NCBI RefSeq assembly: GCF_005870085.1
Contig: NZ_SZNM01000032.1
Coordinates: 1-41,350 of the forward strand
Length of the DNA stretch: 41,350 nucleotides
From: Aquibacillus sediminis
GTDB taxonomy: Bacteria; Bacillota; Bacilli; Bacillales; Amphibacillaceae
Direction: 5' to 3'
Shown here: positions 8,633-17,793 of the stretch, piece after piece
Numbering within the stretch: position 1 is the stretch's first letter
How the letters are laid out: each line of letters starts with the position of its first letter
The notes under the pieces: generated by a model
What the model saw: only the letters and a program-made list of their open reading frames with translations
What the model was told of the DNA's origin: nothing
Databases searched by the model: none
Position numbers and translations under genes: made by a program

Positions 8633-8905
8633 AGTAGCGTAGTAGCTATATAATGCGCAATAACTATCGTAATGTTATGCTTTCTTCTATTCTGATTGAA
8701 ATAAGTGCTATACCATCGCTACGGCAGAATACTACGCTTTCCATGTGCACGGCCTCAGCTAACTTGGTAAAGAAAACCACTTTACCAAGTGGATCTTCGC
8801 CTCGTGCTGTTCCCATAGGACAAGGAAGGCTTCGGTAGCGATACATCGCACGAAGAAAATCGGTTTGTATTTTCGAGGAGTCTACGTATTCTGCCTTCGC
8901 TGGTA
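8633..8905 (-). repeat. Family A structured repeat, copy 2 (inverted)
   Basis: On the minus strand it has the family order: AGCGAAGG, AGACTCC, CACGAGGCGAAG, GCTGAGG, GGAAAGCG, and a tail of TTGCGCATTATATAGC. GGCAGAATAC (8723-8732) pairs perfectly with GTATTCTGCC (8886-8895). An internal perfect 11-bp stem pairs ACTTGGTAAAG (8762-8772) with CTTTACCAAGT (8780-8790). Its tail runs to within ~55 bp of the ald start, so it probably contributes promoter sequence. Confidence 0.75.
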
Positions 8906-9021
8906 TAAGTTTTCTAATTTATAATAGTGTACATCGTTGAAGGCAATATTGTATACAACGTTATGCTAAAAGCGAATCATTAGCATTAAAGCAATTAAGC
9001 CATTTTCTATAAAAATTCATT

Positions 9022-9275
9022 GTTCACGAACAGCGAAGGAAATACACGGAGACTCCCGAGGCCCGGCAAGGGTTATGCAGGCGTTGTCCGACAAGGACGG
9101 TTTTAGCCTGTGATCCTTAATTTATCATCGGTGAGACCCCGCAGTGAGGTACGAACGAGGAGGCTCACCAGCCCCCCACAGGAAAGCGGAGTGTATTTCC
9201 GCAGCGATATATTAGCACTCATTTTATAAAGGACAGTGGTGGTTGTTGCGTGTAATATAGCTTATATGTCATAAA
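9022..9275 (+). repeat. Family A structured repeat, copy 3 (with stem insert)
   Basis: GGAAATACAC (9038-9047) pairs perfectly with GTGTATTTCC (9191-9200) and GGTGAG (9130-9135) with CTCACC (9164-9169). Between the GGAGACTCC block and the inner stem lies an extra ~65-bp module with its own nested hairpin: AAGG/CCTT, CAGGC/GCCTG and GTCC/GGAC, about 9069-9118. Copies 2 and 3 fill most of the 720-bp gap between ald and the aminotransferase; I see no gene there. Confidence 0.75.
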
Positions 9276-9301
9276 TAACAGCCTCTTATAAAGCATTTCC
9301 A

Positions 9302-10648
9302 TTAAAGTTGTGCTATTGCTTCTTTCACTGTTTTCACTATAAATGCAAAGTCGTCATCTGTGATTGCTAATGGTGGTGATAGGGTAAGGATGTTATTGAA
9401 GCCGGCGACCGTATCTCCGTTCTTACCGATAATCAATCCTTTTTGTTTACAAGCACCGATCACTTTACCCATCATTTCGGCTGAAGCTGGTTGTTTCGTT
9501 TGTTTATCCTCCACTAACTCAATTCCCATTAGCAAGCCTCTAATGCGAATGTCTCCTACATTTGGATGCGACTCTAACTCTTGCATTTCTTCTGCTAACT
9601 TCGCACCTAATGTTGCAGAGCGTTCGATTAATCCTTCTGTTTCCAATATCTCAATATTTTTTAAAGCAACCGCACAAGCAGCCGGACTTCCACCAAACGT
9701 ATTGACATGGCGAAAATGCGAATACTCTTCTGTCTGTTTGAATGCCTCAAATAAATCGGCACGAACGGCAGTAACTGACAGTGGTAGATAGGCACTTGTG
9801 ATCCCTTTTGCCATCGTAATAATATCTGGATTAATTCCTTCATGCATAAACCCGAAAGTTTCTCCAGTTCGCCCAAAGCCAGATATCACTTCATCAATAA
9901 TTAAAAGCACACCATGACGATCACAAACCTCACGAACTCTTTGTAAGTAATTTTTCGGTGGAATAATCACACCACCACCGGTAATAATCGGCTCCATGAT
10001 CACACCAGCGACGGTTTCATCCAATTCCCATGTAATCACTCGTTCAATTTCATCGGCATAAGCCTTCCCAATTTCTTCATCCGTTCCTGCATATGGACTA
10101 CGATAGCCATCTGGTGGAGAAACATGGATAAAACCAGGACTTAACGGTTCATAACTGAATTTTCGTTGTGCTTGCCCTGTTGCCGCAAGTGCCCCCATCG
10201 TATTCCCGTGATAAGCACGATATCTTGAAATAAACTTATACTTCGATCCATTCCCTGTCTGCTGATGATACTGGCGCGCTATTTTAAAGGCTGTTTCATT
10301 CGCCTCTGACCCACTATTGGAAAAGAAAAACACATAATCATCATCCAATAGCTGGTTCAGTTTTTCCCCAAGCTGAATCGCTGGGACATGGCTATTGGAT
10401 AACGGAAAATAGGCCAACTCTTTTAATTGTTGATACGCTGCCTCTGCAAGTTCTTCCCGGCCATATCCGACATTGACACACCATAGTCCGGACATTCCGT
10501 CTAGATACTGATTGCCATCAATATCTGTCACCCATGCACCTTTTGCTTTTTCGGCAATCAGTGGTGGTGCATCAGGATTATATTTGCGCATGGCGTGCCA
10601 AATATATTGATCATCTTTTTGATAAAGTTCATGAGTCGTTTTTTCCAT
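9302..10648 (-). CDS. Class III aminotransferase (YhxA-like, probably beta-alanine/omega-amino acid:pyruvate)
   Basis: This is a PLP enzyme of fold type I, 448 residues. The substrate-entry region has GMSGLWCVNVGYG, and the phosphate-binding segment NSGSEANETAFK is typical of omega-transaminases. The cofactor Asp lies in IIDEVISGFGRTG and the Schiff-base Lys in MAKGITSAYLP. HVNTFGGSPAACA completes the class III pattern. GGAGGGG lies before the ATG. It follows the semialdehyde dehydrogenase by 14 bases, so the two form an operon. That partner points to beta-alanine or 3-aminoisobutyrate as amino donor, giving malonate or methylmalonate semialdehyde. Donor choice is inferred. No clear terminator is visible before family A copy 3. 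Confidence 0.88.
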   Translation of the reverse strand: MEKTTHELYQKDDQYIWHAMRKYNPDAPPLIAEKAKGAWVTDIDGNQYLDGMSGLWCVNVGYGREELAEAAYQQLKELAYFPLSNSHVPAIQLGEKLNQLLDDDYVFFFSNSGSEANETAFKIARQYHQQTGNGSKYKFISRYRAYHGNTMGALAATGQAQRKFSYEPLSPGFIHVSPPDGYRSPYAGTDEEIGKAYADEIERVITWELDETVAGVIMEPIITGGGVIIPPKNYLQRVREVCDRHGVLLIIDEVISGFGRTGETFGFMHEGINPDIITMAKGITSAYLPLSVTAVRADLFEAFKQTEEYSHFRHVNTFGGSPAACAVALKNIEILETEGLIERSATLGAKLAEEMQELESHPNVGDIRIRGLLMGIELVEDKQTKQPASAEMMGKVIGACKQKGLIIGKNGDTVAGFNNILTLSPPLAITDDDFAFIVKTVKEAIAQL

Positions 10649-10662
10649 TCCTTACCCCTCCT

Positions 10663-12126
10663 TTAATAACGGGAAGTAATCATTTTTTTACGTGTATAGA
10701 ACTCAACACCATCTGTACCATTCACGTGCAAATCACCATAGAAAGAATTTTTATTACCGGAGAATGGGAAAAATGCCATCGGAGCAGGCACCCCTAAATT
10801 GACACCTAACATACCTGCATCGATTGTTTCTCTAAACTCACGAATCGCTCCTGCTTCGTTTGTAAATAAACATGCACCATTGGCAAAATCAGATTGGTTG
10901 GAAATATCAATCGCATCTTCCAATGTATCTGCACGTACGACGGACAAAACCGGTGCAAAAATTTCATCTTGCCAAATTTTCATATCTGGATGGACATGAT
11001 CAAACAGTGTCGGTCCTACGAAGTAACCAGACTCTTCGTTAATTTCATCTTTGCGACCATCACGTACCAATTCCGCACCTTCTGTCACACCAGTTTCAAT
11101 ATAAGACAGTGTACGTTGTTTATGCTGTTCTCGTATGACTGGTCCTAAGAAATTCCCTTCAACTAATCCATCTCCAATTTTAATGTCATCGGCTGCTTGA
11201 TGAAGCCGTTCAACAAGTTCATCCGCAATGTTGCCAACAGCCACCACAACAGAACATGCCATACAACGTTCACCAGCGGAACCATAGGCGGCACCAATAA
11301 TTTGTTCCACCGATTTATCAAGATCGGCATCAGGCATGACGATCGAATGATTTTTCGCGCCTGCAAGTGCCTGTACGCGTTTTCCATGTTTTGATGCTGT
11401 TTCATATACGTATTCTGCTACAGGCTGTGAACCAACAAACGATATCGCTTTTACATCTTTGTGTTCTAATAAGCCATTTACCACATCATGTGCCCCGTGT
11501 ACGACGTTTAAGACACCATCAGGCAGGCCTGCTTCTTGAATTAATTCTGCAAGTTTATTTGCTAACAGCGGTGTACGCTCAGATGGTTTTAATACAAATG
11601 TATTCCCACATGCGATGGCTAGTGGAAACATCCAGCAAGGTACCATCATTGGGAAGTTAAACGGTGTAATGCCGCCAACAACCCCAACAGGATAGCGGAA
11701 CATTTCGGAATCAATATCGGTGGCGATCGTTGACAACGATTCCCCTTTCATCAAACTAGGTGCACCTGTCGCAAATTCAACACACTCGATTCCACGTAAT
11801 ACTTCGCCATATGCTTCTTTGTAGTTTTTTCCATTTTCTTGCGTAACAATTTTTGCTAATGTATCATGATTTTTTACTAATAGTTCGTGATATTTAAATA
11901 AAATTCTCGCACGTTTTGGTACCGGCGTTTTTCGCCACGTTTTAAATGCTTGTTTTGCTGCCTGCACCGCATCATCTACATCTTGTTTTGTTGAAATCGG
12001 TACATTGGCAAGCGTCTCGCCTGAAGCAGGATTTTTCACCTGTTCCACATTTTCTTTATCCGATTTAATCCATTTACCATTTATGAAATTATTTACTTTT
12101 TTTGTTTGTGTTAATGACTGTTCCAT
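10663..12126 (-). CDS. mmsA: CoA-acylating (methyl)malonate-semialdehyde dehydrogenase
   Basis: This is an NAD-dependent aldehyde dehydrogenase of 487 residues, the normal length for MmsA/IolA. It converts malonate semialdehyde to acetyl-CoA, or methylmalonate semialdehyde to propionyl-CoA, with CO2 release. Visible family features are NFINGKWI at the N-terminus, [16 protein letters not shown], the nucleotide-binding [13 protein letters not shown], and the active-site Cys in [12 protein letters not shown], whose context is characteristic of the CoA-dependent subfamily. GAGGGGGGACC precedes the ATG. It is first in a two-gene unit with the aminotransferase. The iol genes are absent, so a role in beta-amino acid breakdown is more likely than inositol catabolism. 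Confidence 0.94.
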   Translation of the reverse strand: MEQSLTQTKKVNNFINGKWIKSDKENVEQVKNPASGETLANVPISTKQDVDDAVQAAKQAFKTWRKTPVPKRARILFKYHELLVKNHDTLAKIVTQENGKNYKEAYGEVLRGIECVEFATGAPSLMKGESLSTIATDIDSEMFRYPVGVVGGITPFNFPMMVPCWMFPLAIACGNTFVLKPSERTPLLANKLAELIQEAGLPDGVLNVVHGAHDVVNGLLEHKDVKAISFVGSQPVAEYVYETASKHGKRVQALAGAKNHSIVMPDADLDKSVEQIIGAAYGSAGERCMACSVVVAVGNIADELVERLHQAADDIKIGDGLVEGNFLGPVIREQHKQRTLSYIETGVTEGAELVRDGRKDEINEESGYFVGPTLFDHVHPDMKIWQDEIFAPVLSVVRADTLEDAIDISNQSDFANGACLFTNEAGAIREFRETIDAGMLGVNLGVPAPMAFFPFSGNKNSFYGDLHVNGTDGVEFYTRKKMITSRY

Positions 12127-12309
12127 ACTTGGTCCCCCCTCAAGATTTGTTACCTCTACTATAAGAAATTGCGCGCGTCATTACATTAGACAAAAAGTAA
12201 AATAAAAAATGAATTTTGCTAACAGAAAGACTAGCGGTTTTTACAGAATGAATTGATGATGTTTTTTTGAAGGTGGGGTGGTATTGATATGAGTGTGTGG
12301 ACGAAAGCT

Positions 12310-12736
12310 GTTGTGAGTTGTCCTGTCTCAGTTAATTCTACTAATTTGGATTGTGAATCTGTTTTGAAGCGTGCTTACTCGATCGATTCAAAATAATGTT
12401 ATGCCCGAATCTACCGTGACAACCTCTCTCTCGGTCGATTCAGACTAATTTCTTGCGCGAATCTACCGTGACAACAACTCTCTCGGTCGATTCAGATTAA
12501 TTTTATGCCCGAATCTGCCGTGACAACCTCTCTCTCGGTCGATTCAGATTAATTTCCTGCCCGAATCTACCGTGACTAACCCTCTCTCTCGGTCGATTCA
12601 GACTAATTTCCTGCGCGAATCTGCCGTGACAACACCTCTCTCGGCCGATTCAGATTAATTTCCTGCGCGAATCTGCCGTGACAACACCTCTCTCGGTCGA
12701 TTCAGACTAATTTCATACGCGAATCTGCCGTGACAT
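12310..12736. repeat. Array C: 52-bp tandem repeats (7 clear plus about 2 degenerate units)
   Basis: The CGATTC landmark falls at 12384, 12436, 12488, 12540, 12594, 12646 and 12698, so the period is 52 with one 54. Each unit contains CGAATCTGCCGTGAC, a CTCTCTCGG block and TCGATTCAGAYTAATTT. Two pairings alternate: GAATC-N2-CCG with CGG-N2-GATTC, and CAGATT with AATCTG. Left of 12384 the same blocks continue in decayed form (GTGAG, CCTGTCTC, TGAATCTG). The array ends ~20 bases beyond the terminator of the symporter operon. Confidence 0.9.
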
Positions 12737-12754
12737 GGAATATCAAAGCAAACT

Positions 12755-12789
12755 AAAAACGACTTCCCGCAACACGGGAAGTCGTTTAG
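12755..12789 (-). terminator. Terminator of the symporter/amidohydrolase operon
   Basis: AAACGACTTCCCG pairs with CGGGAAGTCGTTT around a 5-base loop (stem limits about 12758-12787). On the minus strand a TTTTTAG run follows. Confidence 0.92.
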
Positions 12790-12813
12790 ATAAATCATCT
12801 ACTCACAACACCA

Positions 12814-14274
12814 TTAACTCGCTTTCGTATAACCCTCCACTACTTCTTCTTGTTTCGGTTTCTGAATCAAGCTTACAACAACTACGATCAGAATGTTCAC
12901 CATCAGTCCCATAATCCCGGCATGGATATCAAATGGTGTAGCTGGTGCTGCAAGTTGGTAATAGTAGTTGATTACTGTACCAGCAACCAAACCAATCGTT
13001 ACACCGACACCGGAAATTCGTTTTGAATAAAGGGCCCCATACACACCAGGAGCAAACTGTACGATTGATCCATAGGCACCAAGAAGTAGTGCGATCAATC
13101 CTTGACCACCGAAAATCGTAACAAAATAGGCTAAACCACCAATGGTAATTACGGCAACCTTCATGATGATTAACACTGTTTTTTCGGAAAGGTCTTCCTT
13201 AATATTTTGCACCACACCGGAAGTGAATTCTAGTGAAGCACTATGGGTGATCGCATCTGCTGAGGACATTGCCGCAGCTAGAGCACCTGCACCAACTAAC
13301 CCATATAACCAACCAGGAAGTTCTAATACGGTTGTAATTAAATATGGTAAAATTTCATCCGCTTCAACAGTACCTTGCTCGACCACACCAACTGCAGCAA
13401 AGCCTGCTAATAATAATGGAATTAAAAATAATGCGAACACTGGATAAGCAAGTACCGTCTTCTTAATTGTCTTCGGTCTAGATGCGTAAGACTTACTGAA
13501 TAAGTGCGGCCACATTAAGAATCCCATCAGTGACACGAGAATCGTGGTGGTAAAACCAACTGAAGACATCGTCGAACCTTCTTTACCAATCTGTAAAAAG
13601 CCAGGATCCATCTCATGGATGTTCATGAACATGCTACTAGGACTGCCATGCAGTTGAAAAACAACCGCAAGCCCGATCGTCCAAGAAATCACAATCATCA
13701 AAATCCCCTGAAACACATCCGACCATGCTGCAGCACGTAACCCGCCTGTCGCGACATAAATCACAACAATACCATAGGCGAGTAGCGCACCAAGCCAAAA
13801 AGGAATGCGGCCATCGGTCATAATATTGAAGATGTAAGCCATCCCTTTCATTTGTGTCGCTAAATATTGAATAAAACCAAGTAGCGCAATAATCCCTACT
13901 AAAACACCAAGTGTCTTTAACTTATAACGCGTTTGTAAAAAACCAACTAACGTATAAAGGCCATATTTTCGACCAATCCGTCCAATTTTCGGACCAATTA
14001 AATACCAAGGTAAAATCGCAAAAGCAATATAAATGATAATATAATAGGCTGGCGCCCCTCTTGTAAAAGCCCAACCAGGTGCTCCTAAGAAAGAGAAGGC
14101 GCTAAGGACAGCACCACCCATGAGGAACAACATGACAAACATGCCCAATTTACCGCCGGCAACAACAAATTCATTTAGTGATCCGCCTCTACCTCGTCCT
14201 GCAAACATACCAATAGCTAGCGCAATCACTAAATAAACCATCATCATAATGAGTGCAATGAACCAATCCTGCAT
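12814..14274 (-). CDS. Sodium:solute symporter (SSS family)
   Basis: This is an SSS-family permease of 486 residues with ~13 membrane segments. Typical features are the early FVVAGGKLG motif, GGAVLSAFSFLGAPGWAF in helix 2-3, the conserved RYKLKTLGV segment, GGLRAAAWSDVFQG and ALAAAMSSADAITHS. The family co-transports sodium with solutes such as proline, pantothenate or uracil-like compounds. The ATG directly follows the stop codon of the small DUF3311 gene, a pairing seen for many SSS carriers. The operon downstream of PucR suggests the substrate is the amide or ureido compound the neighbouring hydrolases cut. Substrate identity is inferred. Confidence 0.93.
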   Translation of the reverse strand: MQDWFIALIMMMVYLVIALAIGMFAGRGRGGSLNEFVVAGGKLGMFVMLFLMGGAVLSAFSFLGAPGWAFTRGAPAYYIIIYIAFAILPWYLIGPKIGRIGRKYGLYTLVGFLQTRYKLKTLGVLVGIIALLGFIQYLATQMKGMAYIFNIMTDGRIPFWLGALLAYGIVVIYVATGGLRAAAWSDVFQGILMIVISWTIGLAVVFQLHGSPSSMFMNIHEMDPGFLQIGKEGSTMSSVGFTTTILVSLMGFLMWPHLFSKSYASRPKTIKKTVLAYPVFALFLIPLLLAGFAAVGVVEQGTVEADEILPYLITTVLELPGWLYGLVGAGALAAAMSSADAITHSASLEFTSGVVQNIKEDLSEKTVLIIMKVAVITIGGLAYFVTIFGGQGLIALLLGAYGSIVQFAPGVYGALYSKRISGVGVTIGLVAGTVINYYYQLAAPATPFDIHAGIMGLMVNILIVVVVSLIQKPKQEEVVEGYTKAS

Positions 14275-14499
14275 TTATTCAGCCCCCTCATCGTTATCTT
14301 TTTCTGGGTCAACGAAATATAGACAGATTACTGTTATAAAGGCAATAATGACCCACATAAGCACCCAAAAAAAGCTAAATGGTAGTCCTAAAACAAGTGG
14401 TGTCGTATGGTTCGCTAGTTCAAAAACCGGAAATACAACAGGTAAAAAAGTGACAAGCAAAACACTACAATAAATCCATTCAAACTTTTGTTTACTCAC
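14275..14499 (-). CDS. DUF3311 small membrane protein
   Basis: This is a 74-residue protein with two membrane helices (about 8-27 and 36-62) and an acidic tail. The segment TPLVLGLPFSFFWVLMWV is the signature of DUF3311, whose members sit directly before SSS symporter genes and probably assist them. Its stop is immediately followed by the symporter ATG. A YhdT-like DUF997 assignment was considered; the V-L-G-L-P-F motif favours DUF3311. Confidence 0.82.
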   Translation of the reverse strand: MSKQKFEWIYCSVLLVTFLPVVFPVFELANHTTPLVLGLPFSFFWVLMWVIIAFITVICLYFVDPEKDNDEGAE

Positions 14500-14501
14500 C
14501 C

Positions 14502-16115
14502 TTACACCTCCACTTTTTTATTTTGATATACAATCTCTCCATTAATGAGAGTGATATCCACTTGCATTTCCTTAATGTCTTCAGTTGGAACAGATAAAAT
14601 ATCCCCATTTAATACGACGAGATCAGCTAGTTTGCCAACTTCCAAACTACCTTTATGCTCTTCTTCAAATGATGCGTATGCCCCGTTTAATGTATAAAGA
14701 CGAATGGCTTCCTCAACGGAAATTTTTTGCTCTGGGCCGACAACAGCACCTTGTTTCGTTTGTCTAGTAATGGCTGCCCAAATTCCTACTAATGGATTAA
14801 AACTAGTAATTGGACTATCAGAACCAACAGCCGTCATAATCCCAGCATCTAGAAACGAGCGAATTGGGAACATGTGACGGACCCGATCCCCATAGTCTTG
14901 CAAATAACCATCGCCAAATTCATAGATAAAGGCAGGATTCGGAACAGGTAGAATCGTAGAATCGCTGATGCGCTCGACTAAATCTGGTGGCGTGATACCC
15001 GCGTGCTCAATCCGGTGACGATGATCGTTCCTTGGCGCTTTTTCAAGTGCTGTTTCGATTGTTTCAATTAACATTTCCACTGCTTGATCACCAATGGCAT
15101 GGGCAGTGATTTGCCAGCCATAATCATGTGCTTTGCCTAAGATATGGTTCAGTTCATCTTGAGAGAGGTACAAAATACCGGAGTCATCAGGATTGCTTGT
15201 GTAAGGTTCTCTTGTTTTTGCGGTTGGACCACTACTGCTCCCGTCAATGAATACTTTGGCAGGACCAATACGGTACCGGTCATCACCGGTGCCTGTCACC
15301 ATACCCGCTTCCAATGCCTTATCTAATACACCTGGAGAATCGTTCAAAGAACCGATTAAGGTGTGGACGCGTAGTTTTATTTTTCCTTGCTGGACTGCTT
15401 TTGCTAAATGTCTGAAATGATGGTTCGTATAGCCACCAGCATCATGGACACTTGTGATCCCTTTTTCAATATAATCTTCCGAAGCGTATTGTAAGCCTTC
15501 CATTATTTGGTCTTCAGGATAGAGAGCTTCCAAAAACATTTGCATGTGTGCCGCTTCAAATAACAGACCGTTTGGCACGCCATCTTCTCGACCTATTTTG
15601 CCACCATCGGGATCCGGGGTGTTTTCATCTATGCCAGCAAGTTCAAGCGCCTTGCTATTGACAACTGAAATATGGTTACAAGTTCGCGTAATAATAATCG
15701 GATGGTCGGTTGAAATGTGATCGAGATCCCAACGAGTTGGATGTCGATTTTCTTTTAGGGCATTCTGATTATAGCCCCAACCACGAATCCAGTCCCCTTG
15801 CTTTGTGGAAGCTGCTACTTGTTTCATCGTTGCTTGAATATCCTTGATACTTGCAAGTTCCTTACAATTCACCCCTAATTTATTCGTTCCATAAAGTTCA
15901 AGGTGGGCGTGCGCATCAATGAAACCCGGCAACAAACTACGGCCATCTAAATCGATGACTTTCGTATGCTCTCCCTTAAAGTTGGCCAATATATCTCGTG
16001 ATGCACCAGTGCCACATATGAGATGATCTTTGACTGCAATTGCTTGGTGAATGCTAAATTGTTGATCGACGGTAATAACATTGCCATTGAAAAAAATAAG
16101 ATCTGCAACTTCCAT
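14502..16115 (-). CDS. YtcJ-like metal-dependent amidohydrolase (family 3)
   Basis: This is a cytoplasmic amidohydrolase of about 537 residues in the Amidohydro_3/YtcJ group. Metal-site motifs are visible: the GFIDAHAHLE pair of histidines near the N-terminus, a histidine in TAHAIGDQAVE, HRIEHAG, and the late VGSDSPITSFNP Asp. The N- and C-terminal strands (LIFFNGNVITVD, KLADLVVLNGDI) form the usual small beta domain. The start MEVADLIFF at 16115 is preferred because GGGAGG lies ten bases before it; the longer in-frame ATG overlaps the M20 gene. It is second in the operon, 16 bases after the M20 hydrolase. YtcJ-type enzymes act on amide or N-acyl compounds; the exact substrate is unknown. Confidence 0.88.
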   Translation of the reverse strand: MEVADLIFFNGNVITVDQQFSIHQAIAVKDHLICGTGASRDILANFKGEHTKVIDLDGRSLLPGFIDAHAHLELYGTNKLGVNCKELASIKDIQATMKQVAASTKQGDWIRGWGYNQNALKENRHPTRWDLDHISTDHPIIITRTCNHISVVNSKALELAGIDENTPDPDGGKIGREDGVPNGLLFEAAHMQMFLEALYPEDQIMEGLQYASEDYIEKGITSVHDAGGYTNHHFRHLAKAVQQGKIKLRVHTLIGSLNDSPGVLDKALEAGMVTGTGDDRYRIGPAKVFIDGSSSGPTAKTREPYTSNPDDSGILYLSQDELNHILGKAHDYGWQITAHAIGDQAVEMLIETIETALEKAPRNDHRHRIEHAGITPPDLVERISDSTILPVPNPAFIYEFGDGYLQDYGDRVRHMFPIRSFLDAGIMTAVGSDSPITSFNPLVGIWAAITRQTKQGAVVGPEQKISVEEAIRLYTLNGAYASFEEEHKGSLEVGKLADLVVLNGDILSVPTEDIKEMQVDITLINGEIVYQNKKVEV

Positions 16116-16131
16116 GATTGGAGTCCTCCCT

Positions 16132-17367
16132 TTAATCATTGGTTACTATTTGATAAACGGTCTGGTACAACAACTCAACTCCTTTACTAATATCGTGTTC
16201 ATTTGCATATTCATCAGGATGATGGCTTAATCCATCTTTACAACGAACAAAAATCATGCCATAGTCACAAACATTGGATAACACTAATGCATCATGAAAT
16301 GGTCCACTCATAAGCGTCGGTGCTTGCAAGCCTAATTTTTCACTTTCTTGTTTCATAACATCTTTAATCCAATCTGCACAATACTTCGGATTACTACGCA
16401 TGTCTTCCTGCACTTGATAGGTTAAATTGTGTCGCTCGGCCACTTCATCTAGCAACTGTTTGAATTGTTGCTCATAGTCCTCACGCCTAGAAACATCGAT
16501 ATCACGTAGATCAATCGTAAATGCGACTTTTTCTGGAATGACGTTTCTAGAATTAGGGAAAACTTGGATGTTGCCAATTGTTCCAACAGTATCTGCGTTC
16601 GGATCTTGACTTACGATTGAGCGAAACCCACTGATCACTTCTGATGCACCAACAAGAGCATCCTGTCTTTGATCCATTGGCACTGACCCCGCATGGCCGG
16701 CATGTCCTTCCATCGTCACCGTCAACCATACTGGTCCAGAAATTCCTGATACAATCCCAACTGGAACATCTTGTTTTTCCAACACTGGTCCTTGTTCAAT
16801 ATGCACCTCGATAAATGCCTCAATACTTCCCTCAGGGTATACATCTTTATCTAGTTGATCAGGGTTGCAGCCCATATCAAGTAAGGCCTGTCTTCTTGTA
16901 ATCCGTTGCTCATCTGTTCTTTCTAGCTCTCCATCCACTAACTGGCCTGTTATTCCTCTAGATCCAAACGTTCCTTTGTTAAACCTGGTTCCTTCTTCAT
17001 CAGCAAAACAGATTACCTCGATAGGATGTTGGATTTGTACTTGCTGTTCTTTTAAGGTTTGGACAACTTCAAGTGCCCCCAGAGAACCAACTGTCCCGTC
17101 AAACCTCCCGCCATATGGTTGTGAATCAATATGTGACCCTATCATGAACACTGGTTTGTCAGGATTGTTCCCCTCTAATCGTCCAATTAAATTTCCAAAG
17201 TTATCGATTCTCGTTTGCAACCCTGCTGCTTCCATCCACTCCTTGACTTGATAGATTGCTTTCACATCTAATTCAGAATGCGCTAACCGGTATACACCTG
17301 TTTCGCCAACCTTGCCAATCTTGGACAGCTCCTGTATATGGTTATGTAGTCGGTTATGATTAATCAT
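16132..17367 (-). CDS. M20-family hydantoinase/carbamoylase-type amidase
   Basis: This is a zinc-dependent amidohydrolase of 411 residues, in the group with allantoate amidohydrolase, beta-ureidopropionase and N-carbamoyl-L-amino acid hydrolase. Metal ligands are visible in GSHIDSQPYGG, RFDGTVG, the acidic pair in FADEEGTRF, and HIEQGP; the C-terminal metal histidine is in GLSHHPDEY. GHAGHAGSVPM is the dimerisation lid. GGAGGTGGAG precedes the ATG. It leads the operon that carries the amidohydrolase, DUF3311 and symporter. With aminotransferase and mmsA nearby, N-carbamoyl-beta-alanine or a related ureido acid is an attractive substrate. No dihydropyrimidine dehydrogenase is present, so the pyrimidine route is incomplete here. 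Confidence 0.9.
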   Translation of the reverse strand: MINHNRLHNHIQELSKIGKVGETGVYRLAHSELDVKAIYQVKEWMEAAGLQTRIDNFGNLIGRLEGNNPDKPVFMIGSHIDSQPYGGRFDGTVGSLGALEVVQTLKEQQVQIQHPIEVICFADEEGTRFNKGTFGSRGITGQLVDGELERTDEQRITRRQALLDMGCNPDQLDKDVYPEGSIEAFIEVHIEQGPVLEKQDVPVGIVSGISGPVWLTVTMEGHAGHAGSVPMDQRQDALVGASEVISGFRSIVSQDPNADTVGTIGNIQVFPNSRNVIPEKVAFTIDLRDIDVSRREDYEQQFKQLLDEVAERHNLTYQVQEDMRSNPKYCADWIKDVMKQESEKLGLQAPTLMSGPFHDALVLSNVCDYGMIFVRCKDGLSHHPDEYANEHDISKGVELLYQTVYQIVTND

Positions 17368-17793
17368 CGCTCCACCTCCATAATATTGATCGCATTTGTG
17401 TTGCTTATTGTTAACTATTCACAATGTTAGTTTATTTTTAGTGTGATTGTACTGAAAATACAGAAAATTATGAATGATATTATTGTACGTGTTTTTACTG
17501 CTTGTTACATTATACGTAGTGTGTAAGAAATGACTCACTCATTTTACATTATGTCACATCTGCTATGAAAGGACCGGTCTGGACTACGAATAGGTTGACA
17601 TTCTCGCTGGATTTGAAAAAAATTGTAATACTGTGAAGTGAAAGAATCTAAGGAGATAGCAATCCCGAATGACCATACTTATCTTACATCACAAATCGGG
17701 ATCGCTTATGCATGCTTGTATTGAAGTTAGGAAAAAGAAAGCGACAATCATGAATGCTTACTTGTTTCCGTAAATTCTATTTAATTGTGACTA
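17368..17793. other. Intergenic region between pucR and its likely target operon
   Basis: This is 426 bases with no convincing gene. It holds a 19-bp imperfect inverted repeat ATTGTTAACTATTCACAAT (17407-17425), about 40 bases upstream of the M20 start and well placed as an operator. A palindrome GACCGGTC lies near 17573. ATCCCG...CGGGAT pairs across 17663-17702 with a long loop, a weak terminator candidate for pucR because no T-run follows. Confidence 0.45.
17407..17425. promoter_or_regulatory. Candidate operator of the hydrolase/symporter operon
   Basis: The inverted half-sites are ATTGTTAAC and ATTGTGAAT around one central base. It lies about 40 bases upstream of the M20 hydrolase start. 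PucR is the nearest regulator, but a Rex- or redox-type site is also possible. Confidence 0.4.

Noticed and set aside
9360-9791. 143-codon plus-strand frame opposite the aminotransferase gene
   Set aside because: It is a shadow frame of a well-supported gene, with no ribosome site and no recognisable domain. The same applies to the 132-codon frame at 36293-36691, opposite the lipoprotein repeat.
12289-12396. 35-codon plus-strand frame preceded by a GAAGGTGGGG ribosome-like site
   Set aside because: Most of the frame coincides with decayed 52-bp units of array C (GTGAG, CCTGTCTC, GAATCTG in register), so it is explained as repeat DNA.
12310-12736. CRISPR array
   Set aside because: Units are contiguous 52-bp copies with no unique spacers, and no cas gene is present. 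The same holds for the arrays at 19.6 and 26.8 kb.
17663-17702. ATCCCG/CGGGAT pairing as a pucR terminator
   Set aside because: The stem is short, the loop is ~28 bases and no T-run follows on the minus strand.
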